This document shows positions 4,991 through 12,833 of a stretch of 14,153 nt of DNA, one piece after another; the stretch's first letter is position 1, and the number at the start of each line of letters is the position of its first letter. Position numbers and translations under genes: made by a program. This stretch comes from SXRF01 sp964624555. GTDB lineage: Bacteria > Pseudomonadota > Alphaproteobacteria > Rickettsiales > SXRF01. The stretch lies in the NCBI GenBank assembly GCA_964624555.1, contig CAZUXB010000050.1, positions 1 to 14,153 on the forward strand, written 5' to 3'. Below the pieces are notes generated by a model that searched no databases, was not told the origin of the DNA, and worked only from the letters and a program-made list of their open reading frames with translations.

Positions 4991-5992
4991 ATGAGATATG
5001 TAATATTCGGTATCATAGCTGTTCTTGCAATTGTTGTTGCGGTGATAGCTTTTCGCCTTTCAGATCAAGGCAGTCAGTCAACTGCCGTTGCTCAGAATGT
5101 CCCCGCAAGTGAAGTAACTGTCAGGACGGTTGATGTTCTGGTTGCGCGTTCGAACATTCCTGTTGGCAGCATAATAGACAATTCAATGATTGATAAACAA
5201 CCTTGGCCGGAAAATCTTGTGCTGGAAGGGTTTATCGTAAGCGATGGCAACGACAAGGAAAATATAGTTGGCAAAGTTGTCCGTTCTGGTATTCAGGCGC
5301 ATGAGCCGTTTATGAAAAATAAGCTCGCCAACCCTAATGATCCGGGTTTTTTGGCAGCTAGTCTTCCTACTGGGATGAGGGCGGTTACTGTGGCAACGGA
5401 TGCTGTGTCCGGTGTTGCTGGTTTCGTGTTTCCGGGTGATAGGGTAGATGTCTTATTCACCCATGAGTCAATTCCTGGTGGTACTGTTTCATCAGGAAAA
5501 CCCACATATACAGAAGTTCTTGCCCCGAATTTACGGGTGTTGGGCGTAAATATTCGCGATGGTGGTGATCCGTCGAAGCCAGCTGCTGTTTCCCCGTCTA
5601 GCGTTACTTTGGAAGTTACTGATTCTGTTGCTCAGCAAATTCGTCTGGCAGAGAAGAATGGTACCTTGTCGCTTTCATTGCGCTCAATCCGTGATGATGC
5701 GCAGAATATGATTGACCCAACTTCGCTTGCTAATATATCAAGGGCTTCCGCTCTATCAACGTCTATGTCGATAGTTCGTGGCCCGGGGGCTGCCGGTGGT
5801 AAAATAAGCTATGAAGATCTTGGAGCAACAGGAAAAAGCGTTGGGGTTGGAGTATCTGTTGTTCAGCCTGCTGGTTACGGTAATTTAGAAGCTCCAGAGG
5901 AGCCGGTTACGCCAGTAGGAATGCCGACTGGTGGTCATGGTAATCCAAATATAAATAATAATGCTGGTGGCGGACAAAACAATGTTAGGTAG
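4991..5992 (+). CDS. cpaB: Flp pilus assembly protein CpaB (RcpC/CpaB family)
   Basis: The 333-residue protein starts with an uncleaved membrane anchor or signal segment (residues 3-22). A SAF domain follows at about 46-110 (VDVLVARSNIPVGSIID), then the RcpC/CpaB domain (LPTGMRAVTVATDAVSG around 125-141, FPGDRVDVLFT at 147-157, SVTLEVTDSVAQQIRLAEKNGTLSLSLR later). It ends in a Gly/Asn-rich tail. CpaB is a periplasmic inner-membrane-linked component thought to work with the secretin CpaC in Tad pilus assembly. It is the first gene of the operon. GGTGAAG at 4977-4983 serves as a Shine-Dalgarno sequence before the ATG at 4991. Its stop overlaps the ribosome binding site of cpaC. No truncation or missing region was seen. 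Confidence 0.93.
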   Translation: MRYVIFGIIAVLAIVVAVIAFRLSDQGSQSTAVAQNVPASEVTVRTVDVLVARSNIPVGSIIDNSMIDKQPWPENLVLEGFIVSDGNDKENIVGKVVRSGIQAHEPFMKNKLANPNDPGFLAASLPTGMRAVTVATDAVSGVAGFVFPGDRVDVLFTHESIPGGTVSSGKPTYTEVLAPNLRVLGVNIRDGGDPSKPAAVSPSSVTLEVTDSVAQQIRLAEKNGTLSLSLRSIRDDAQNMIDPTSLANISRASALSTSMSIVRGPGAAGGKISYEDLGATGKSVGVGVSVVQPAGYGNLEAPEEPVTPVGMPTGGHGNPNINNNAGGGQNNVR

Positions 5993-5999
5993 GGATAGT

Positions 6000-7469
6000 A
6001 TGGTATTTTTTAGTTTTCGTAATAAGATTAAAAAAGCTGGCGTGTGTGTGCTGCTACCGTCACTCCTGCTTTATTCGTCGTCTGCTTTAGCGGGTGATGG
6101 TCTATTCGTACCGATAAACCGCTCTACAGTGGTTGATCTTAAGGATCCGGCAAAGGAAATAGTTGTTTCTAACCCTGATATTGCTGATGTGCATGTTAAC
6201 AGTTCAAAAGTTCTTACTGTAATTGGTAAAGCGGCGGGCCTTACCCGTGTAGATGTTTTTGATTCAACTGGAAAATTGCTTAGAACCTTGGATGTTACTG
6301 TTGGTTATGATCTTCCGGAGATACGTCATGCCCTAAAGAAATTCATACCTGACGAAACTATTGGTGTGGAGGCAATAAACACCAGCATAGCCCTTACTGG
6401 GCAGGTGCACAGTAATGCAGCAGTTGATAAAGCTCTGAAGCTTACTCAGGAGTACATAGGTAGTGCTGCTAGCGATTCGCGCAGGGAATCTATTGATGCT
6501 GCTAAAGCGGGGGTTGAATTAAGTGCTTACCCTAAAATTATTAACATGTTGAAAATAGTTTCTGGCCAGCAGGTTATGCTCAAAGTCAGGGTCGCTGAAG
6601 TTAACCGTGATGCTCTGAAGCGTCTGGGTGTTGATCCTTCCATGGTAATGGGTGGCGGGAATTATTTTGCCGGCGGCGCCTTGGGATCAGCTATTTCCGG
6701 TTTGGCGTCGGACGCAACGGGAATTAATACGTTGCCTGAAACTGATCAAATGCGTGGTACATTTGGATTTAACTGGATTAGCAATCCCAACCACAGGGTT
6801 GGTGCCGTGGTGAATGCCCTTGAACGTGATGGCCTGATCAAAACCCTTGCCGAGCCAAATCTGGTAGCGGTTTCCGGTGAACAAGCTGAATTTTTGGCCG
6901 GTGGTGAAATACCTATTCTTGTCCCCTCAAATAGTGGCGGTTCCACCACTATTACCGTAGAATATAAACCATTCGGGGTTGCTGTTAAATTCCTGCCCGA
7001 TGTGCTGTCGGAAAACCGTATCCGCATGATGGTGCAACCGGAAGTTTCTGAGATTTCCTCTGCCAACGCAGTTACCCAGAGCGGGTTCATAATTCCTAGT
7101 ATCACCACGCGCCGTGCTAAAACCACAGTTGAGCTGGCCCCGGGCGAAAGTTTCATGATTGCCGGTTTGATTAAGGACAGTACCAAATCCAGCATTGACC
7201 AGCTGCCGGGGGTGAAGGAGCTACCGATATTGGGTGCGCTTTTCCGCAGTACCGAGTTCCAGCGTAACGAAAGCGAACTGGTTATTACTGTTACCCCGTA
7301 TCTTGTCGATCCCCTTAAAAATTCTGACGTGAAATTACCAACCGATGATTTCCGCCCGGCCAGCCAGATGGAAATGTTTTTCTACGGAGCGTTGGGAGCA
7401 ATCACTACCGATGAACATTCTGCAACCGTTCCTCAATTAGAAGGGCCAACTGGCTTTATGGTGGATTAA
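6000..7469 (+). CDS. cpaC: Flp pilus outer-membrane secretin CpaC (RcpA)
   Basis: The 489-residue protein has a Sec signal peptide with cleavage predicted after ALA at residue 31. A pilus-assembly N domain follows at about 32-102 (VVDLKDPAKEIVVSNPDIADV), then a BON-like region at 103-155, then the secretin domain (VMLKVRVAEVNRDALKRLG at about 192-210, LIKTLAEPNLVAVSGE at 279-294, LPGVKELPILGALFRS at 402-417, ELVITVTPYLV at 426-436). It should multimerise in the outer membrane as the channel for the Flp pilus. AGGGA at 5991-5995, inside the cpaB stop region, precedes the ATG at 6000. An in-frame ATG at 5982 would extend the signal peptide by six residues and overlap cpaB; it is possible but less likely. 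cpaD begins 2 bp after its stop. Confidence 0.95.
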   Translation: MVFFSFRNKIKKAGVCVLLPSLLLYSSSALAGDGLFVPINRSTVVDLKDPAKEIVVSNPDIADVHVNSSKVLTVIGKAAGLTRVDVFDSTGKLLRTLDVTVGYDLPEIRHALKKFIPDETIGVEAINTSIALTGQVHSNAAVDKALKLTQEYIGSAASDSRRESIDAAKAGVELSAYPKIINMLKIVSGQQVMLKVRVAEVNRDALKRLGVDPSMVMGGGNYFAGGALGSAISGLASDATGINTLPETDQMRGTFGFNWISNPNHRVGAVVNALERDGLIKTLAEPNLVAVSGEQAEFLAGGEIPILVPSNSGGSTTITVEYKPFGVAVKFLPDVLSENRIRMMVQPEVSEISSANAVTQSGFIIPSITTRRAKTTVELAPGESFMIAGLIKDSTKSSIDQLPGVKELPILGALFRSTEFQRNESELVITVTPYLVDPLKNSDVKLPTDDFRPASQMEMFFYGALGAITTDEHSATVPQLEGPTGFMVD

Positions 7470-7471
7470 TT

Positions 7472-8056
7472 ATGAAACAGTCGTTAATAAAATATAGTTT
7501 GATAGCTTGTGTTGCTGCCCTTTCTGCCTGTGATTATCCGGCGCCGGAATACCCTAACCCTGGTAACCCTGAGGCGTTGCTTGATTTGTCCTCTGAAACC
7601 GTAACGGTAGGGATGGGAGGGAAAAAAGCTCTGTCTAGGCTGTCTTCGATGATTGGAGATGACCGTCCATCTGGTGCTGAACTTAAATGTTCACTTAAGA
7701 GCGCAAATTGCGCTCAGGCTAAGGAAATTCTGGAGAGTAAGTCTGTGCCGGTTCATATTGGTAGTGAGAAATCAAATAATGTTGTTCTTGTCTATGAGAG
7801 GGTTGTTGCCCGCGATTGTAATCCGCATTTTATAGATAACATGAGCGGTAGCCGTAGCTATAATCACCCTGCTTTTGGTTGTGCGGTAGCTGCAAATATT
7901 GTGCAAATGGTTACTGACAGGCACCAGTTTACTAACCCTGACTTGCTTGATTATCCTGATGCGGAGAAAGCAAATCAATCATATAATGGCTACCTGAAGT
8001 CTTATTCAAAGCGTGATATTAAAAATCCTGAATGGCTTACTGATACTTCTAACTAG
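7472..8056 (+). CDS. cpaD: Pilus assembly lipoprotein CpaD
   Basis: The 194-residue protein has a lipoprotein signal peptide with lipobox L-S-A-C and lipidated Cys20. The C-terminal half carries the CpaD pattern: HPAFGCAVAANIVQMVTDRHQFTNP around 130-154, then a Tyr/Ser-rich SYNGYLKSYSKRD segment. CpaD is a periplasmic/outer-membrane lipoprotein of the Tad machine, probably supporting the CpaC secretin. The identification rests on these motifs and on position between cpaC and cpaE; the N-terminal half is weakly conserved. It starts 2 bp after cpaC with a GGTGGA about 8 bp upstream, so it is probably translationally coupled. The 65-bp gap that follows, before cpaE, is the widest within the operon; I see no convincing promoter or terminator in it. 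Confidence 0.87.
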   Translation: MKQSLIKYSLIACVAALSACDYPAPEYPNPGNPEALLDLSSETVTVGMGGKKALSRLSSMIGDDRPSGAELKCSLKSANCAQAKEILESKSVPVHIGSEKSNNVVLVYERVVARDCNPHFIDNMSGSRSYNHPAFGCAVAANIVQMVTDRHQFTNPDLLDYPDAEKANQSYNGYLKSYSKRDIKNPEWLTDTSN

Positions 8057-8121
8057 TTGAGGATTTTAAATTTACGGATGTTTTCTGGGGTCTATTTTTG
8101 TTTGCTTGAAGAGGTGATTCA

Positions 8122-9360
8122 ATGAGTGCTTTTAGTCCTCTTTTAATTATAAGTTACGATCCGGAAGAACGACTTAACCTTAATACATTAGCAACCGGCC
8201 TTGGTTATCCTGATGCCCAGATGATCATAGGGGGGATTGAGGGGGCCATAGTTGCTCTTAACTCCCGCACTGTGTCGCCGGATTATCTGATAATGGATAT
8301 TGGCAATAGTGGCGCAGAGGTATTTGCCGATCTGGATACGCTGGCTTTGCACTGTGACCCGAAAGTCCGGGTGGTTGTTATTGGCTCAATCAATGATATC
8401 AATTTTTATAGGGAATTGAAGGCGCGGGGAGTGGCGGAATATTGTTCCAGGCCGGCAAAGGTGGGTGACCTGCGGGCCGTGTTGTTACAAGCTTCCCAGC
8501 AAAAAAGCACTTCTGAATCTTCTTCTGCACAGCGTGGCACGGTTATTTCCTGCATAAGCGCGGCTTCTGGTGATGGTGCCAGTACTTTTGCGGTTAACCT
8601 TGCTTATTGCCTCGCAGAAGAGATGGGGCAGCCGACAGTGCTGATTGATATGGATTACCAGTTTGGACTCATAGCCAAAAGCCTTGATTTAACCGCTCCC
8701 TTCGGTATCAGGGAGTTGTTTGATTACCCGGAACGTGGGGTGGATGAAATGCTGGTTGAGAAAATGCAGGTGCGTTATGGGAAAAACCTCAGTATCATTG
8801 CCTCGCCGCATGAGCTTCGCCAGTTGCCATCTATTCGCCCGGAGCTGATACGCGACCTTATAAGTCTGCTTAGAACCAAATTTAGTTTTATAATTCTTGA
8901 TATTCCGCATATATGGACGGGGTGGACAGCGGCATCGCTTACTTATTCCGACCAGGTGGTTATGGTTGCACAGTTGTGGTTGCGTTCACTTACCCATTCT
9001 TCGCGGATGCTGGCGGCGTGGCAGACTATTGGCCTTTCCGGCAATGCTGTTTCTATAATCATTAACCGTAGCGGTGCCAAGTTCAAGGAAGCTATAACGT
9101 CTCAGGATTTTGAAAGAATTTCCCATCATAAAATTGAAGCTTATTTAAGCAATGACATAAAAGCTGTGGTAAGTGCTGAAACGCATGGCAGGACGTTATT
9201 GCAATCGGATAATGACAGCCAGCTTAAACAGCAGATACGGCAATTTGCACAGAATATAATGGCACGTAAGGGGGCTGATAATCAATCTTCTGCCAGTGGG
9301 AATGCACCGGCTGGTGGACGTAAGAACCTGCTGACTTTTTTAAGCAAAAAAAACGGGTAG
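8122..9360 (+). CDS. cpaE: Tad pilus localisation/assembly ATPase CpaE (ParA/MinD-like)
   Basis: The 412-residue protein has an N-terminal receiver-like domain (residues 5-125) with Asp59 in LIMDIGNSG at the position of a phosphoacceptor. A Ser/Gln-rich linker follows, then a ParA/MinD-type domain from about 140. The P-loop is deviant, SAASGDGASTF (146-156), lacking the usual invariant Walker lysines, as is common in CpaE-type proteins; VLIDMDYQFG (173-182) is the following strand with paired aspartates. In Caulobacter, CpaE directs pilus machinery to the pole. Whether this one hydrolyses ATP or accepts phosphate cannot be told. AGAGGTGA lies 6 bp before the ATG at 8122. A Gly/Asn/Ser-rich basic tail ends the protein; cpaF begins 9 bp later. 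Confidence 0.9.
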   Translation: MSAFSPLLIISYDPEERLNLNTLATGLGYPDAQMIIGGIEGAIVALNSRTVSPDYLIMDIGNSGAEVFADLDTLALHCDPKVRVVVIGSINDINFYRELKARGVAEYCSRPAKVGDLRAVLLQASQQKSTSESSSAQRGTVISCISAASGDGASTFAVNLAYCLAEEMGQPTVLIDMDYQFGLIAKSLDLTAPFGIRELFDYPERGVDEMLVEKMQVRYGKNLSIIASPHELRQLPSIRPELIRDLISLLRTKFSFIILDIPHIWTGWTAASLTYSDQVVMVAQLWLRSLTHSSRMLAAWQTIGLSGNAVSIIINRSGAKFKEAITSQDFERISHHKIEAYLSNDIKAVVSAETHGRTLLQSDNDSQLKQQIRQFAQNIMARKGADNQSSASGNAPAGGRKNLLTFLSKKNG

Positions 9361-9369
9361 CAGAATATT

Positions 9370-10818
9370 ATGTTCGGCAAGAAAACTTCGGGGGAAAATA
9401 ATCTGGTAGATGCGAGGCAGTTCCAGAATATTGAGAAGTTTACCCTTAAAAACATGCAACTTAACACAGAAAAATCGGTTCTTCCTGATGGAGCCGATCA
9501 TGAAGACTGGTATAAAGTTGAGGCCTTTTTCAGAAACACCAAATTAGAGAATGATGAATATTTTCTTGCCAAGGCGCAGCTGACAGAAAGAATAATCGGC
9601 CAGGTTGATTTTGGTCTTTTGGAACACATGACCGAAGATATGAAGCGGGCGCGGGTTGGTGACATCGCCATGCAGATTATAAGGGACGAAATATCAACCC
9701 CTCTTACTTCAGCACAGATATCCTTATTAAGGGAGCAGGCCATTGATGATTTGCTAGGGTTTGGGCCTTTGGAAATATTGCTCGCAGATCCTGACGTATC
9801 GGACATCATGATAAACGGAAGCAAAAGGGTGTTTGTTGAAAAAAGTGGGAAAATTTCCTTAACGGACATTAGCTTTACCAGTGAAAAGCATTTGCTTAAC
9901 GTAATCCAGAAAATCGTGTCCTTGGTGGGAAGGCGTGTTGATGAATCAAGCCCTATGGTTGATGCCAGGATGCCGGACGGTTCGCGGTTCAACGCAATTA
10001 TACCGCCTCTGGCGCTTGATGGCTGCCTGGTTTCCATCCGCAAGTTCAGGCGGCAAAAAATATCACTGAAAGAATATGTTAACTTTGGTTCAATGACACC
10101 GCAGATGGTAAAATTTTTATCAATTTGTGGACATATACGTTTAAATATATTAATATCCGGCGGTACTGGTAGCGGCAAAACAACTTTGCTTAATGCCTTG
10201 TCCGGGTGCATTGACCACAAGGAGAGGGTGATTACGGTAGAGGATGCGGCGGAACTACAACTGCAACAGCCGCACGTGCTGCGTATGGAGACCCGTCCGC
10301 CCAATATGCAGGGAGCAGGGGAAATTACAGCCCGTCAGTTGGTAAAGAATGCCCTGCGTATGCGTCCTGACAGGATTATTATCGGGGAAATACGTGGCGA
10401 GGAAGTTATAGAAGTGTTATCGGCTATGAATACAGGGCATGATGGTTCAATGGCGACAATTCACGCTAATACCCCTTATGATGCACTTAGCCGTATCGAA
10501 AATCTGGTTGGTATGTCAAAAGTAAGTATGTCGTCAGCATCGCTAAAAACACAGATTGCCAGCGCTTTGAACCTGATTGTACAGGTGGCGAGGCAAAGAG
10601 ATGGCAAGCGCCGTATTACTCATATCGAAGAAGTTGTAGGGTTAAAGGATAATGAGATACTGACCAACACTTTGTTCTATTTTAAGTCGGGACATATGGG
10701 GGATGATGGGGTGCTTACCGGAGAATATGTTTGCAGCGGGATAAAGCCTAGCTTTTTGCCACAGGCAGCATATTTTGGTCGCGATAAAGAGATGTTGGAA
10801 AGTCTTGGTATAGCGTAA
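9370..10818 (+). CDS. cpaF: Tad pilus assembly motor ATPase CpaF (TadA)
   Basis: The 482-residue protein is a secretion-type (VirB11/PulE superfamily) ATPase. An N-terminal helical region of about 120 residues leads to LLGFGPLEILLADPDVSDIMING (128-150), Walker A GGTGSGKT (264-271), an acidic EDAAELQLQ segment (291-299) and METRPPN (306-312). Walker B is DRIIIGEIRGEE (334-345), and a histidine box HDGSMATIHAN is at 357-367. It powers assembly, and possibly retraction, of the Flp pilus at the cytoplasmic face of the TadB/TadC platform. All catalytic motifs are present and the length is normal. The Shine-Dalgarno sequence is poor, and the ATG is 9 bp after the cpaE stop, suggesting coupling. A long antisense reading frame over its 5' half is not considered a gene. 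Confidence 0.96.
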   Translation: MFGKKTSGENNLVDARQFQNIEKFTLKNMQLNTEKSVLPDGADHEDWYKVEAFFRNTKLENDEYFLAKAQLTERIIGQVDFGLLEHMTEDMKRARVGDIAMQIIRDEISTPLTSAQISLLREQAIDDLLGFGPLEILLADPDVSDIMINGSKRVFVEKSGKISLTDISFTSEKHLLNVIQKIVSLVGRRVDESSPMVDARMPDGSRFNAIIPPLALDGCLVSIRKFRRQKISLKEYVNFGSMTPQMVKFLSICGHIRLNILISGGTGSGKTTLLNALSGCIDHKERVITVEDAAELQLQQPHVLRMETRPPNMQGAGEITARQLVKNALRMRPDRIIIGEIRGEEVIEVLSAMNTGHDGSMATIHANTPYDALSRIENLVGMSKVSMSSASLKTQIASALNLIVQVARQRDGKRRITHIEEVVGLKDNEILTNTLFYFKSGHMGDDGVLTGEYVCSGIKPSFLPQAAYFGRDKEMLESLGIA

Positions 10819-10857
10819 AAATGGAAGTTAGTAGTAAATGCAAACGTGGATAGATTA

Positions 10858-11841
10858 ATGAATAGCTTACCGATAATAGTCGCAATCCTGGCCGGAATAG
10901 CCACATATGTAGTGGGGGTTTTGCTGATCCCGAAAAAAATTACAGATGAGGGAACGAATTTTACCCGCAAGCAGCTGAAGGGTCTTGAACAGAATGACAT
11001 TGGGCTGGCTTATGAGCTGGAAAATGATTTGATGCGTGACCGTTATCAGTCAAAAGGGCTGCTTGCTAAAATTTATTATGCCATGCCGCTCGGTAAATTT
11101 TCCCACTCTTATATAGTACGTGCGGGTATGGCTGATGCGGTCGATAAGTTATTCATGATTTTTTTGGGAGTATTTGTTTTATCTTTGGTGGCGATACCAG
11201 CACTGCATATAAGTAAGAATGGAATTGTAATTGTTATCGGTGCTATCGTTGTAACATATGTTGTAGCGTGGAGAATAATACAGGGAAAAATAAAAAGGCG
11301 TATAAGGTCATTTATCAGCCAATTTCCTGATGCTCTGGATATTATTGTACGAAGCGTTAAATCAGGGTTCCCGCTGAATGCTGCTGTAAATATGGTGGCA
11401 GAAAGTATGCCTGCACCTACCAATGAAGAATTCCGCCAGATGTCGACAGAGGTTGTGCATGGAAGTACATTGGTTGATGCTCTGGAACGTATGGGCCAGA
11501 GAATGCAGACGCCGGATATAAGGTTTTTCGTGGTGGTTCTAACCCTGCAGCAGGAGGTGGGCGGGAGCCTGGCAGAGGTATTGGGCAATCTTTCGCTGCT
11601 TATACGCAAACGCAAAATGATGTTTAAGAAAGTGCACGCCATAACCGCAGAGGGCAGGTTTACCGGCTGGGTTCTTGGAGCGTTGCCGGTTTTGGTGGCG
11701 CTGGCTATTCAGGCTATGGATCCTAATTATATGCTTCCGCTATTTTATACTCCGTCCGGTCATTTTGTATTAGGTCTTACGGTAACAACGGTATTGATTG
11801 GTATCTTGGTTATTCGTAAAATGGTTGATCTGGAGATTTAG
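10858..11841 (+). CDS. tadB: Tad pilus inner-membrane platform protein TadB
   Basis: The 327-residue protein has membrane segments at about 4-24, 96-116, 122-141, 268-287 and 302-319. A T2SS-F/GspF domain lies between (FPDALDIIVRSVKSGFPLNAAV at 156-177, then VVHGSTLVDALERMGQR at 199-215 and LQQEVGGSLAEVLGNLS at 230-246). It forms the inner-membrane platform with TadC and couples CpaF to the growing pilus. I start at the ATG at 10858, with GGA 7 bp upstream. A GTG at 10846 in the same frame would add four residues and lacks a well-spaced ribosome site. The 39-bp gap after cpaF contains only a ten-codon reading frame in another frame. tadC starts 2 bp after the stop. Confidence 0.93.
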   Translation: MNSLPIIVAILAGIATYVVGVLLIPKKITDEGTNFTRKQLKGLEQNDIGLAYELENDLMRDRYQSKGLLAKIYYAMPLGKFSHSYIVRAGMADAVDKLFMIFLGVFVLSLVAIPALHISKNGIVIVIGAIVVTYVVAWRIIQGKIKRRIRSFISQFPDALDIIVRSVKSGFPLNAAVNMVAESMPAPTNEEFRQMSTEVVHGSTLVDALERMGQRMQTPDIRFFVVVLTLQQEVGGSLAEVLGNLSLLIRKRKMMFKKVHAITAEGRFTGWVLGALPVLVALAIQAMDPNYMLPLFYTPSGHFVLGLTVTTVLIGILVIRKMVDLEI

Positions 11842-11843
11842 CG

Positions 11844-12794
11844 ATGTCCTATACTAACTATATGATTTTTGGGGTTGTAGCGGTTGCCATTTTTACCATG
11901 TATATGGCAGTGGTCAGCTTGCTGCGTAAAGATCGTAATGAGGCCAGGGTAAAGCAGATAGATTCTATAGTCCTTGATGAGGATAATGAATATGGGCGTT
12001 TGAGCCCAACAGCTGCCGTGCTCAGGGGGATTCTGGTGGCGTGTGGCGTTAATTTGAACAAGCAGCGTGAAAGTGTCGTAAAGCTAGGTAAAGCCGGGTA
12101 CAATACTCATGCGGCATTGGTGTATTTCCTGTTTTTTAAAAAATTCATACAGCCAGTTCTGGTTCTGATAGCTGGCATAATATTATTTAAAATAATGATT
12201 TATGATCATGGTAAAATAAAAGAGCATCTTGCCCTGTTTTTATCGGGGTTGATTATTGGCGTAATAGGATTGTGCGGTGGTACTTTGTTCCTGACTAATA
12301 ATGCACAAAAACGTTCCAAGGAATTGATAAAAACTTTTCCTGATGCTTTGGATCTGGTGCTGATTTGTGTGGAATCCGGCCTTGGTATCGATGCAGCTTT
12401 TGCGCGTGTATGTAAAGAAATGAAGGATACCCATCCTATTGTTGCTTCTGAGTTTGAACGTACCCGTTTTGAAATGACCATGATGAACGACAGGGTACAG
12501 GCTCTTCAGAATTTCAGCGACCGTACCGGGGTTGGCGCGGTCAGGTCATTGGTGTCTTCATTGATACAGGCGGAAAAATTTGGTACCAGCCTGATAGATA
12601 CCATGCGTATGATAGCTGAGGAACAGCGTACTGAGCGTATGATGAACGCCGAAGCCAGGGCGGCACGCTTGCCGGCACTTATTACCATGCCGTTGATATT
12701 TTTCATCCTGCCCGGCCTGTTTATGATAATTCTTGGCCCTGCGGTTATTAAACTGGAAGAGCAGGGCGGTATTTTTGGTGACAGCAATAAATAA
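11844..12794 (+). CDS. tadC: Tad pilus inner-membrane platform protein TadC
   Basis: The 316-residue protein has predicted membrane helices at about 6-27, 99-118, 130-150 and 278-300. A T2SS-F domain runs from about 165 (FPDALDLVLICVESGLGIDAAF), through FSDRTGVGAVRSLVSSLIQAEKFGTSL near 224-250, to the C-terminal helix with LPGLFMIILGPA. It is paralogous to TadB, sharing the FPDALD entry to the domain, and should form a heteromeric inner-membrane platform with it. GGAGAT about 8 bp upstream, inside the tadB end, is the ribosome site. It is the last pilus gene here. Genes that often follow in Tad clusters (tadD, tadE/F/G) are absent, and uvrB begins 39 bp downstream with no visible terminator between. 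Confidence 0.93.
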   Translation: MSYTNYMIFGVVAVAIFTMYMAVVSLLRKDRNEARVKQIDSIVLDEDNEYGRLSPTAAVLRGILVACGVNLNKQRESVVKLGKAGYNTHAALVYFLFFKKFIQPVLVLIAGIILFKIMIYDHGKIKEHLALFLSGLIIGVIGLCGGTLFLTNNAQKRSKELIKTFPDALDLVLICVESGLGIDAAFARVCKEMKDTHPIVASEFERTRFEMTMMNDRVQALQNFSDRTGVGAVRSLVSSLIQAEKFGTSLIDTMRMIAEEQRTERMMNAEARAARLPALITMPLIFFILPGLFMIILGPAVIKLEEQGGIFGDSNK

Positions 12795-12833
12795 TTTCTG
12801 CGTAATGATGTTTGGGTAGTTGGTAGTATCCAT

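Noticed and set aside
9498..10304. 268-codon open reading frame on the minus strand inside cpaF
   Set aside because: It is antisense to a gene with all motifs of the CpaF ATPase. Its translation is low-complexity and Ser/Ile/Leu-rich with no recognisable domain.
10821..10853. Ten-codon reading frame between cpaF and tadB as a leader peptide
   Set aside because: It has no ribosome binding site, attenuator structure or codon pattern; chance occurrence is likely.
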